From an uncultured Veillonella sp. (lineage in GTDB: Bacteria > Bacillota > Negativicutes > Veillonellales > Veillonellaceae), in NCBI GenBank assembly GCA_900549845.1, contig URPT01000103.1, positions 1 to 5,922 of the forward strand: a DNA stretch of 5,922 nt, given 5' to 3'. Under the pieces are notes generated by a model. That model was given only the letters and a program-made list of their open reading frames with translations. It was not told the origin of the DNA and ran no database searches. Position 1 is the first letter of the stretch, and the number at the start of each line of letters is the position of its first letter. This document shows positions 1-5,687 of the stretch, one piece after another. The translations under genes and the position numbers were made by a program.

Positions 1-1
1 T

Positions 2-478
2 AATGGTAATGAAGAAGAATTAGTACCTATTATTAATGAAATCGTTATTACCCGTGCTGAACCAGCAAAAATGGCACGTATTAACATGTCCATCAATAAT
101 CAACATACACAAATGTATCCTTCAGATGGCTTGATTATTTCCTCTGCAACTGGGTCTACGGGATATAATCTATCTGCAGGTGGTCCTATTATGAAGCCTG
201 ATAATAGATCCATTATTGTTACACCTGTAGCGCCACATCTGATTCAAGGTGTTTCACTTGTATTAGAAGAGCATGATACAATCCAAATCACGATGCCAGA
301 ACGTGAACCACAATTACATATCTGTATAGACGGTACATTTGACTATACGTTTACCAATAAAGAAACACTACATATAAGCTCTAATCCTGTATATTGTTTA
401 TTCGTACGTTTTAAAGATCAATGTTTCTTTGGTACATTATTTAAAAAATTAGCCTCTCGTCGTGACGAGTTATTATAA
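2..478 (+). CDS. nadK: NAD kinase, C-terminal part (5' end outside window)
   Basis: ATP-dependent NAD kinase makes NADP from NAD in the cytoplasm. The frame is open from base 2, so the gene starts upstream and 158 C-terminal residues are visible. An ATG at 71 is internal and not the real start, because conserved family sequence (NEIVITRAEPAKM) lies in frame before it. The visible part is the all-beta NAD-binding domain. It carries the family stretch DGLIISSATGSTGY followed by NLSAGGPI (about bases 128-190), then VTPVAPHLI, and near the end CIDGTF, which resembles the family's IDGQ segment. The conserved GGDG motif would lie upstream of the window. The methyltransferase gene starts 27 bases after the stop with no terminator between, so the two are probably co-transcribed. 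NadK next to argR and recN is a common Firmicutes arrangement. The family assignment is very secure from these motifs. Confidence 0.95.
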   Translation, partial: NGNEEELVPIINEIVITRAEPAKMARINMSINNQHTQMYPSDGLIISSATGSTGYNLSAGGPIMKPDNRSIIVTPVAPHLIQGVSLVLEEHDTIQITMPEREPQLHICIDGTFDYTFTNKETLHISSNPVYCLFVRFKDQCFFGTLFKKLASRRDELL

Positions 479-494
479 TACTAAAATCTCAAGT

Positions 495-502
495 GGGGTG
501 AT
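495..502 (+). promoter_or_regulatory. Ribosome binding site fixing a GTG start
   Basis: The run GGGGTGAT matches the anti-Shine-Dalgarno complement (GGAGGTGAT) at all but one base and sits just before the GTG at 506. No ATG lies in frame at a suitable distance, so this site decides the GTG start of the methyltransferase gene. Confidence 0.8.
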
Positions 503-505
503 TTT

Positions 506-1081
506 GTGATTAACATTAATAATGCTGTTCAGTTTCAACATTTAATCTGGGATCGAGTAATGAAACACGCTAATATAGTGGTAGACGCAACATGTGGTAA
601 TGGCCATGATTTACTATATTTGGCAGAACGAGCAAATAAGGGCTGTCATCTATATGGCATCGATATTCAAATGAAAGCGATTAATAGCAGCCAAGAGTTA
701 TTGCAGTCAAATGATATAGCACAAGATGTAAGTCTAACATTTATTCATGACTCCCATGATCGTGCATTAGCTAATCAATTAAAAGATGAAGTTATTGATT
801 TAATGATCTTTAACCTAGGCTATTTACCAGGTGGTGATCATCAAGTTATAACTAAACCGCATCAAACTATTGATGCCATAGATGAAGGCTTAGAAAAATT
901 ATCGAAGTCTGGAGTTATCACAATTGTTGCTTACCCTGGAACAACAGAAGGGTTTGAAGAAATGCAGATGCTTAAATCGTATTTATCAGATTTAGAACAA
1001 AAATTGTATAATGTATGTCATTGGCATCCAATGAATCAAATAAATAATCCACCTGAGTTATTTATATTGCAAAAACGATAA
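506..1081 (+). CDS. mnmM: Class I SAM-dependent methyltransferase, YtqB/MnmM family
   Basis: A 191-residue Rossmann-fold methyltransferase of the family once labelled putative rRNA methylase (B. subtilis YtqB). Established work renamed YtqB MnmM: it methylates the aminomethyl group of nm5(s2)U34 in tRNA wobble positions to give mnm5(s2)U. The SAM-binding motif I is VDATCGNGHD (residues 26-35), followed by an acidic residue in GIDI (D53) that should contact the SAM ribose. The catalytic-site region NLGYLPGGDH spans 103-112, and a conserved-looking NNPPEL lies near the C-terminus (180-185). The length is near the family norm. The start is GTG with a good ribosome binding site. The gene follows nadK by 27 bases and ends about 50 bases before a strong terminator, so it probably closes the upstream operon. 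The family is clear. The exact tRNA substrate is transferred from homologues and is less certain. Confidence 0.87.
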   Translation: MININNAVQFQHLIWDRVMKHANIVVDATCGNGHDLLYLAERANKGCHLYGIDIQMKAINSSQELLQSNDIAQDVSLTFIHDSHDRALANQLKDEVIDLMIFNLGYLPGGDHQVITKPHQTIDAIDEGLEKLSKSGVITIVAYPGTTEGFEEMQMLKSYLSDLEQKLYNVCHWHPMNQINNPPELFILQKR

Positions 1082-1094
1082 AACGAAATATATC

Positions 1095-1113
1095 TTTATT
1101 CATTATGAATAAA
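1095..1113. repeat. 19-bp near-perfect palindrome downstream of mnmM
   Basis: TTTATTCAT and ATGAATAAA form perfect 9-base arms around a single central T at 1104. A 1-nt loop cannot form an RNA hairpin with the full stem, so this reads better as a DNA palindrome or as chance in AT-rich sequence. Its half-sites face the opposite way to ARG boxes (TGAAT-N4-ATTCA). It lies between the mnmM stop and the terminator, and no function is assigned. Confidence 0.4.
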
Positions 1114-1130
1114 AGTCATAAGAAATATGT

Positions 1131-1155
1131 AAAAGCCCCTTTATAGGGGCTTTTA
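1131..1155. terminator. Intrinsic terminator after mnmM
   Basis: AAAAGCCCCT (1131-1140) and AGGGGCTTTT (1145-1154) are perfectly complementary 10-base arms around the loop TTAT. The stem has a GC core with an A-tract on one side and a T-tract on the other, so it could act in both directions. On the + strand it ends the nadK-mnmM transcript and separates it from argR. Confidence 0.9.
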
Positions 1156-1308
1156 TTTATACATGTATAATCTTCTAATTTTAAATTATTAATTTCATAT
1201 AAATAGATGAAGCCTATAGGATATGTGTTTATACGCTATCAGTATATAGAAAATTAACAATATTTTAAATATTAATATAATATGCATAACTAGTATGAGA
1301 CATGCAAT
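1156..1308. other. AT-rich spacer with no recognised gene
   Basis: This is the middle of the 320-base gap between mnmM and argR. It is very AT-rich, with runs such as ATATTAATATAATAT near 1270-1284. The longest reading frame noticed is about 16 codons from an ATG near 1207, and it has no ribosome binding site. No RNA gene or further terminator is recognised. It could hold upstream promoter elements or regulator sites for argR. Confidence 0.6.
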
Positions 1309-1343
1309 TTATACCATATATTAATTATGAATATATGGTATAA
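1309..1343. repeat. Inverted repeat (14-bp arms) over the argR promoter, candidate operator
   Basis: TTATACCATATATT (1309-1322) and AATATATGGTATAA (1330-1343) are perfect complements separated by 7 bases. The right arm contains most of the argR -10 box, so a protein bound here would block RNA polymerase. ArgR often controls its own gene, which makes autoregulation one possibility. The repeat is not a good ARG box: only one TGAAT half-site (1328-1332) is present, without the facing ATTCA. It could instead be bound by another regulator. Confidence 0.55.
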
Positions 1344-1346
1344 TAA
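1334..1346 (+). promoter_or_regulatory. Extended -10 promoter for argR-recN
   Basis: A perfect TATAAT (1339-1344) is preceded by TGG (1336-1338), the TGn extension of extended -10 promoters. At 17-bp spacing the -35 position holds only ATATAT, which is weak, but extended -10 promoters can work without a good -35. The predicted transcript start is near 1351, giving a leader of about 50 bases before argR. Confidence 0.65.
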
Positions 1347-1401
1347 TAGCAGAAAGATACTATTCTCTTTTATGTGCAAGGTTTAAAAAAGGGAGTTCAA
1401 A

Positions 1402-1857
1402 ATGAAACGCTATCGCTATAACAAAATCAAAGAAATCGTGCAGTCCAAGGCGATTGAAACTCAGGAGGAATTAGCAGCGGCCTTATTAGAAGAAGGTATT
1501 GAAGTAACGCAAGCTACAGTTTCTCGTGATATTAAGGAATTGATGTTAATCAAAATTCCTACAGGCGATGGACACTATCGATATGCATTATCTCCAGAAG
1601 AAAATGTAGTTCTATCTCGTAGTCGAATCAATCGATTATTCCAAGATTCTCTAATTAAGGTAGATCACAGCTTAAATCAAGTTGTATTACATACAATTCC
1701 TGGTTCAGCTCAATCCGTAGCATTTTCCATTGACCATGCAAAATGGTCTGAAATTATTGGTACATTAGCTGGTGATGATACAATTTTGTTAATTGCAAAA
1801 TCTGAAGCTGAAGTTCCAGCGATTTTAGCTAAAATTCAAGATTTAATGAAGGACTAA
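1402..1857 (+). CDS. argR: Arginine repressor ArgR/AhrC
   Basis: Arginine-responsive transcription regulator of 151 residues, the normal family length. In known members a hexamer senses arginine, represses arginine biosynthesis genes and, in some species, activates catabolic ones. Residues 1-70 form the winged helix-turn-helix domain, with the recognition-helix signature QATVSRDIKEL at 37-47. The C-terminal domain holds GSAQSVAFSID (101-111) and GTLAGDDTILL (120-130). The aspartates D125 and D126 in the latter are the family's arginine-binding residues in the hexamer core. The ATG is preceded by AAAAGGGAG at a 6-base spacing. The stop codon is only 4 bases before recN, so the two genes share a transcript. 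The upstream inverted repeat over the promoter may be its control site. No arginine gene is visible in the window, so its targets are elsewhere. The identification is secure. Confidence 0.96.
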   Translation: MKRYRYNKIKEIVQSKAIETQEELAAALLEEGIEVTQATVSRDIKELMLIKIPTGDGHYRYALSPEENVVLSRSRINRLFQDSLIKVDHSLNQVVLHTIPGSAQSVAFSIDHAKWSEIIGTLAGDDTILLIAKSEAEVPAILAKIQDLMKD

Positions 1858-1861
1858 ATAG

Positions 1862-3526
1862 ATGTTAACGCAAATGAGCATTCGCAACTTTGCGTTGATT
1901 GAGCAAATGAATATTTCATTTAATGATGGCATAACTATCTTTACCGGCGAAACTGGGGCAGGGAAATCCATATTAATGGATGCCTTTAGTATCCTTTTGG
2001 GAGAACGCGCAAGCAGCGAGTTCATTCGTCACGGTAAAGATAGTTTTGTTATAGATGGAATATTTGATATTGCCGATCACCAAAGTATACAAGAGCTATT
2101 AGAATCTAAAAATATTATGGTTGAAGAAGGGGAATTAATTCTCTCCCGTTCATTTAATCGCAATGGTAAATCTACTATCTTAGCTAATGATCAACCTATA
2201 CCATTAAAAGCATTAAAAGAAATTGGTCAACATTTAGCAGATATTCATGGTCAATATAGCAATCAACGATTGTTAGATGCAGATACTCATCATGAATATT
2301 TGGATACGTATAATAAAGAAGGACAAGTAGCTTATAAGGCCTATTTAGATGCTTATAAAGTATATAAGCAAGCTAAACAAGATGTGGATCACTTACAAGA
2401 AAATATGTCTGAACGAGCACGTGAGCTCGATATGCTACGATATCAAATTGATGAAATTGAAGAAGCCGGTCTCACTATGGGTGAAGATGTCTCTATTGCA
2501 GAAGAATTAAAACGTCTTGATAGCTTTGAGCATATTGATAAGGTATTAGGTTCTTGTTATGACGCCTTCTATAATGGACGCCAACCATTACTAGACACTA
2601 TTAACTCTATCAAGGTAGAGGTTAATGATCTTGTAAAGTATGATAGTGAATTAAAGGAAGTATCTGAAATGGTTGACTCTGCTTATTTTCAATTAGAGGA
2701 AGCAGCCCAATCATTAGATCGCTACAGAGATACTATCAGCTATGATGAAGAGCGCTATAAGTATTGCCAAGATAGAGATACAACTATTTACGGCTTAAAG
2801 AAAAAATATGGTGAAACTGTAGAAGAAATTTTAGCATACGAAGAAAAGGCACAAGCTCGTTTAGAGGAGCTTGAAGGCCTCGTATTTGCTCAAGATGAAT
2901 TAGAGGCTCGTCTTCATAAGGCGCAAAAAGTAGCAGAAGAGGCTTTAACGGTTTTACATGACATTCGTCAAAAAAATGCAAAAGCTATCGCTAGTGCATT
3001 ACATCAAGAATTAGTAGATTTAGGAATGCCAAAAGGTGATATTCAGTTCCATATAGAGGACGGTGAAGGATTATCTCCTTTAGGAGCAAAATCTATTGAA
3101 CTACTATTCTCTGCCAATAAAGGTGAACAATTATTACCACTTCACAAGGTAGCCTCTGGTGGTGAATTAGCTCGTATTGCGCTAGCCTTCAAATCTGTCT
3201 TCCGTACTGATACGTTCAAAACAATGGTATTTGATGAAATTGATGTTGGTATCAGTGGAGATATAGCATTAAAGGTTGCTGAGAAAATTCTACATCTATC
3301 TAAGACAAATCAAGTATTTTGTATCACTCATTTACCTCAAACAGCAAGTATTGCAAAACAACATTATCACTTATCTAAAATAGAGCAAGATGACCGTACA
3401 GTTTCAACATTATCTGTACTTAATGAGGATGAACGAGTTACGCAAATCGCTTCAATGATGTCTGGTCGAGGTATGTCGTCAACAGCATTAGCAGCAGCTA
3501 AAGAACTAATTGCCCATTTTAATTGA
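1862..3526 (+). CDS. recN: DNA repair protein RecN (SMC-like ATPase)
   Basis: RecN is an SMC-like cytoplasmic ATPase recruited early to DNA double-strand breaks to help RecA-dependent recombination. At 554 residues it is full length for the family. Residues 1-145 form the N-terminal half of the ATPase head: start MLTQMSIRNFALIEQ, Walker A GETGAGKS (29-36), and the Q-loop-like HGQYSNQ (129-135). Residues about 150-370 are rich in charged heptad-like sequence and form the coiled-coil arms. The C-terminal half-head holds the ABC signature ASGGELARIALAFK (431-444), Walker B TMVFDEIDVGISG (454-466, with D458 and E459) and the switch histidine in ITHLPQ (488-493). All catalytic motifs are intact. 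The start lies 4 bases after the argR stop, and its ribosome binding site AAGGA (1849-1853) lies inside argR, so translation may be coupled. No SOS (LexA) box was seen directly upstream, which fits expression from the argR promoter. Confidence 0.97.
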   Translation: MLTQMSIRNFALIEQMNISFNDGITIFTGETGAGKSILMDAFSILLGERASSEFIRHGKDSFVIDGIFDIADHQSIQELLESKNIMVEEGELILSRSFNRNGKSTILANDQPIPLKALKEIGQHLADIHGQYSNQRLLDADTHHEYLDTYNKEGQVAYKAYLDAYKVYKQAKQDVDHLQENMSERARELDMLRYQIDEIEEAGLTMGEDVSIAEELKRLDSFEHIDKVLGSCYDAFYNGRQPLLDTINSIKVEVNDLVKYDSELKEVSEMVDSAYFQLEEAAQSLDRYRDTISYDEERYKYCQDRDTTIYGLKKKYGETVEEILAYEEKAQARLEELEGLVFAQDELEARLHKAQKVAEEALTVLHDIRQKNAKAIASALHQELVDLGMPKGDIQFHIEDGEGLSPLGAKSIELLFSANKGEQLLPLHKVASGGELARIALAFKSVFRTDTFKTMVFDEIDVGISGDIALKVAEKILHLSKTNQVFCITHLPQTASIAKQHYHLSKIEQDDRTVSTLSVLNEDERVTQIASMMSGRGMSSTALAAAKELIAHFN

Positions 3527-3551
3527 CTAAAATCGCATAATTACTTATACT
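3523..3551 (+). promoter_or_regulatory. Sigma-A type promoter for the riboswitch-dapB operon
   Basis: TTGACT (3523-3528) and TATACT (3546-3551) are separated by exactly 17 bases. Each matches the consensus at five of six positions. The -35 box overlaps the recN stop codon TGA (3524-3526). Transcription should begin near 3558, about 15 bases before the first helix of the lysine aptamer, which is the right place for a riboswitch promoter. No terminator was seen between recN and this promoter, so recN transcripts may also run into the riboswitch. Confidence 0.8.
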
Positions 3552-3572
3552 AATAGTATTAAGTGAATATGT

Positions 3573-3734
3573 TGATAGAGGTGCGAGTATAAATAGTAAT
3601 CATGAGGAGTAGGCATGCATTGATCCATGATAAAAGGGATGCTTGCCGAAGTTCGGTGATTGCGACTCATCGTTCTGGTTGTCTATTTAATAAATGGACG
3701 ACTGTCATCAATTTGAATTGGTGGAGTGCTATCA
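3573..3734 (+). promoter_or_regulatory. Lysine riboswitch aptamer (L box)
   Basis: This leader RNA binds lysine and controls the downstream lysine genes. The conserved L-box blocks appear in order: AGAGGTGCGAG (3577-3587), GAGGAGTAGGCA (3604-3615), CTTGCCGAAG (3642-3651), TTCTGG (3673-3678), GACTGTCA (3700-3707) and GGAGTGCTATC (3723-3733). P1 closes by pairing 3573-3578 with 3729-3734. Other visible helices are ATGAG (3602-3606) with CTCAT (3666-3670), GGCATGCAT (3612-3620) with ATGCTTGCC (3639-3647, one mismatch), and an 11-bp stem, 3678-3688 with 3692-3702, around a 3-base loop. The aptamer sits between a good promoter and a terminator just before dapB, the expected position for feedback control of lysine synthesis. 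The helix limits were drawn by hand. The class is clear from the ordered motifs. Confidence 0.94.
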
Positions 3735-3772
3735 TTGAGCTTTTAGTAACAGTTATAAGCTATATAAACTAT

Positions 3773-3803
3773 AAGGCCAGTGGATGCATCCACTGGCTTT
3801 TTT
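3773..3803 (+). terminator. Riboswitch-controlled intrinsic terminator before dapB
   Basis: GCCAGTGGA (3776-3784) and TCCACTGGC (3789-3797) form a 9-bp stem around TGCA, extended by three weak outer pairs and followed by six T residues (3798-3803). The central 22 bases are a perfect palindrome. The T-run directly touches the dapB ribosome binding site. With the L box upstream, this is the expression platform: lysine binding should favour this hairpin and stop transcription before dapB. Confidence 0.92.
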
Positions 3804-3809
3804 GGAGGT
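3804..3809 (+). promoter_or_regulatory. dapB ribosome binding site
   Basis: GGAGGT lies immediately after the terminator T-run and 4 bases before the ATG at 3814. It fixes that ATG as the dapB start and rules out the in-frame ATG at 3784, which falls inside the terminator hairpin. Confidence 0.9.
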
Positions 3810-3813
3810 ATAT

Positions 3814-4611
3814 ATGATTCGAGTAATGGTAAATGGCGCTGGCGGTAAAATGGGCCGCGAAGTAGTCAAAGCAGTACATAATGATCCTGAGTTAACATTA
3901 GCAGGCGGTATCGATCCTACTAAGGCAGGTCAAGATGTAGGCACCGTAGCGGGTATCGAACAATTAGGAATTACAATGAATGCCTCCATCGATGAGGTTC
4001 TAGATACTAATAAACCTGATGTAATTGTAGATTTTACAAATCCTGCTGTTATCTATGAAAATGCGAAAAAGATGCTATCCGCAGGTATTCATGTAGTTAT
4101 TGGTACTACTGGTTTAACAGCAGAACAACGCGACGAATTAGATGCTATTGGTCGTAAGAATAATGCCAACTGCCTTGTAGCTCCTAATTTCTCTCTTGGA
4201 GCAGTTATGATGATGAAGGTTTCTGCTGAATTAGCTCCATATTTCCCTAATGTAGAAATTATTGAGCTTCATCATAACCATAAATATGATGCGCCATCTG
4301 GTACATCTATTTTAACAGCAAAATTAATTAACGAAGCTAAACAAGCTGCGAATGCAACTGCAGCAGAGGATTTAACGCGTGAAAGTTTACCAGGTGCTCG
4401 TGGCGCTAAGGTTGATGACGTAACCATCCACAGTGTTCGCTTACCTGGTTACGTAGCTCACCAAGAAGTACTATTTGGTGGCTATGATGAAACCTTAACG
4501 ATTCGTCACGATAGTTTAAGTCGTCTTTCCTTTATGCCAGGCGTAGTATTAGCATGTAAAAAAATTAGTACTAAAACTGGTTTAACATACGGCTTAGAGC
4601 ATTATTTATAA
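3814..4611 (+). CDS. dapB: 4-hydroxy-tetrahydrodipicolinate reductase
   Basis: DapB reduces the DapA product, hydroxy-tetrahydrodipicolinate, to tetrahydrodipicolinate with NAD(P)H, on the cytoplasmic route to diaminopimelate and lysine. The 265-residue length is typical. The N-terminal Rossmann domain has the dinucleotide-binding loop NGAGGKMGRE (7-16), followed by DFTNP (73-77) and GTTG (97-100). The substrate domain has APNFSLG (123-129) and the family signature ELHHNHKYDAPSGT (151-164). In that signature the histidine pair H153/H154 and K157 correspond to the catalytic residues, and SGT binds the substrate. The C-terminus returns to the cofactor domain. The start at 3814 begins MIRVMVNGAGG, as expected, and has a strong ribosome binding site. 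An upstream in-frame ATG would add ten residues encoded by the terminator and is rejected. It is the first gene after the lysine riboswitch, and asd follows after 23 bases. Confidence 0.97.
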   Translation: MIRVMVNGAGGKMGREVVKAVHNDPELTLAGGIDPTKAGQDVGTVAGIEQLGITMNASIDEVLDTNKPDVIVDFTNPAVIYENAKKMLSAGIHVVIGTTGLTAEQRDELDAIGRKNNANCLVAPNFSLGAVMMMKVSAELAPYFPNVEIIELHHNHKYDAPSGTSILTAKLINEAKQAANATAAEDLTRESLPGARGAKVDDVTIHSVRLPGYVAHQEVLFGGYDETLTIRHDSLSRLSFMPGVVLACKKISTKTGLTYGLEHYL

Positions 4612-4634
4612 TATAAGAGCAAGGAGATATAGTA

Positions 4635-5666
4635 ATGAAAAAACCTAATGTTGCAATTCTTGGTGCTACTGGTGCAGTAGGTGCTGAATTTATTACACTT
4701 ATTGAAGAGCGTAATTTCCCATATGAAAATCTTAAATTGTTAGCATCTGCTCGTTCTGCAGGTACTGAACTTACCGTTAATGGTAAAACATATGTAGTAG
4801 AGGAAGCTAAACCTGAATCTTTTGAAAATATTGATATCGCTCTATTTGCAGGTGGTTCTATTTCTAAAACATTAGCACCAGAAGCAGCTAAAAGAGGCGC
4901 TATCGTTATTGATAACTCTAGTGCATTCCGTATGGATCCTGAAGTACCTCTTGTAGTACCAGAAGTAAATCCAGAAGATATTTTAAAACATAAAGGTATC
5001 ATTGCTAATCCTAACTGCTCCACTATTATTATGAGCTTAGGTTTGAAACCACTTCATGATATTTCTCCAATTAAACGCATTGTAGTAAGTACATATCAAG
5101 CAGTATCTGGTGCAGGTAAAGAAGGTATTGAAGAACTTGAAAACCAAGTAAAACAATATACAGCCGGCGAAGAAATGACTGCAAACTTATTGCCAACAGG
5201 TTCTGCGCCTAAACATTATCCTGTAGCATTTAACCTATTGCCACAAATTGATGTGTTCTTGGACAATGATTACACAAAAGAAGAAATGAAAATGGTTCAT
5301 GAAACACAAAAAATTCTTCACGACGACACAATTCAAGTTGTACCAACTACTGTACGTGTTCCAGTGTATCGTTCCCACTCTGAATCTGTTTTAGTAGAAA
5401 CAGAAGAACCAGTTTCTGTAGAAGCTTTCAAAGCAGCATGTGAGAAATTCCCTGGTTTACAAGTAAAAGATAATCCTGCAGAACAAATTTACCCAATGCC
5501 ATTATATACATCTAATCAAAACGACTGTGAAATCGGCCGTATTCGTAAAGACTTATATAACGACAAAGGTATGAATTTCTGGATTGTAGGGGACCAAATT
5601 CGTAAAGGTGCAGCACTTAATGCGTTGCAAATTGCTGAGTACTTGGTAGAAAAACAAGCATTTTAA
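4635..5666 (+). CDS. asd: Aspartate-semialdehyde dehydrogenase
   Basis: Asd reduces aspartyl phosphate to aspartate semialdehyde with NADPH, the branch-point intermediate for lysine/diaminopimelate and for the threonine and methionine routes. The 343 residues fit the family. The N-terminal NADP-binding domain has GATGAVG (10-16) and later NSSAFRM (94-100). The catalytic cysteine is C128 within NPNCST (125-130), followed by YQAVSGAG (154-161). The catalytic histidine is H248 in RVPVYRSHSE (241-250), and the substrate-binding arginine region is GRIRKD (301-306). VGDQIRKGAALNA (318-330) closes the cofactor site. All key residues are present. The start has an AAGGAGAT ribosome binding site (4621-4628) at good spacing, with no promoter or terminator in the 23-base gap after dapB. 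It therefore depends on the upstream riboswitch, so lysine could also affect supply to the threonine and methionine branches unless another promoter or asd gene exists. Confidence 0.97.
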   Translation: MKKPNVAILGATGAVGAEFITLIEERNFPYENLKLLASARSAGTELTVNGKTYVVEEAKPESFENIDIALFAGGSISKTLAPEAAKRGAIVIDNSSAFRMDPEVPLVVPEVNPEDILKHKGIIANPNCSTIIMSLGLKPLHDISPIKRIVVSTYQAVSGAGKEGIEELENQVKQYTAGEEMTANLLPTGSAPKHYPVAFNLLPQIDVFLDNDYTKEEMKMVHETQKILHDDTIQVVPTTVRVPVYRSHSESVLVETEEPVSVEAFKAACEKFPGLQVKDNPAEQIYPMPLYTSNQNDCEIGRIRKDLYNDKGMNFWIVGDQIRKGAALNALQIAEYLVEKQAF

Positions 5667-5687
5667 TCTATCAAGGGGAGGACAGAT

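Noticed and set aside
71..73. ATG as the start of a short 135-residue protein
   Set aside because: The frame is open to base 2, and the residues before this ATG are conserved NAD kinase sequence, so the gene is cut by the window edge.
1102..1119. Possible ARG box (TATGAATAAAA...)
   Set aside because: The first half resembles the B. subtilis ARG consensus but the second half does not. It is about 280 bases upstream of argR, beyond a terminator.
1843..2025. 60-codon open frame on the - strand
   Set aside because: It is antisense to the recN start, including the Walker A region, and is a shadow of that gene.
2784..2981. 65-codon open frame on the - strand
   Set aside because: It is antisense to the recN coiled-coil region and has no ribosome binding site or recognisable protein.
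3784..3813. Upstream in-frame ATG for dapB adding ten residues
   Set aside because: The ATG is in the terminator stem and has no ribosome binding site, and the extra residues are not part of the DapB family start. The ATG at 3814 has GGAGGT at the right distance.
3602..3817. 71-codon open frame on the + strand
   Set aside because: It lies across the lysine riboswitch and terminator, has no family resemblance, and its bases are explained by the conserved L-box blocks.
4571..5023. 150-codon open frame on the - strand
   Set aside because: It is antisense to the dapB end and asd, which have intact catalytic motifs, and its protein has no recognisable domain.
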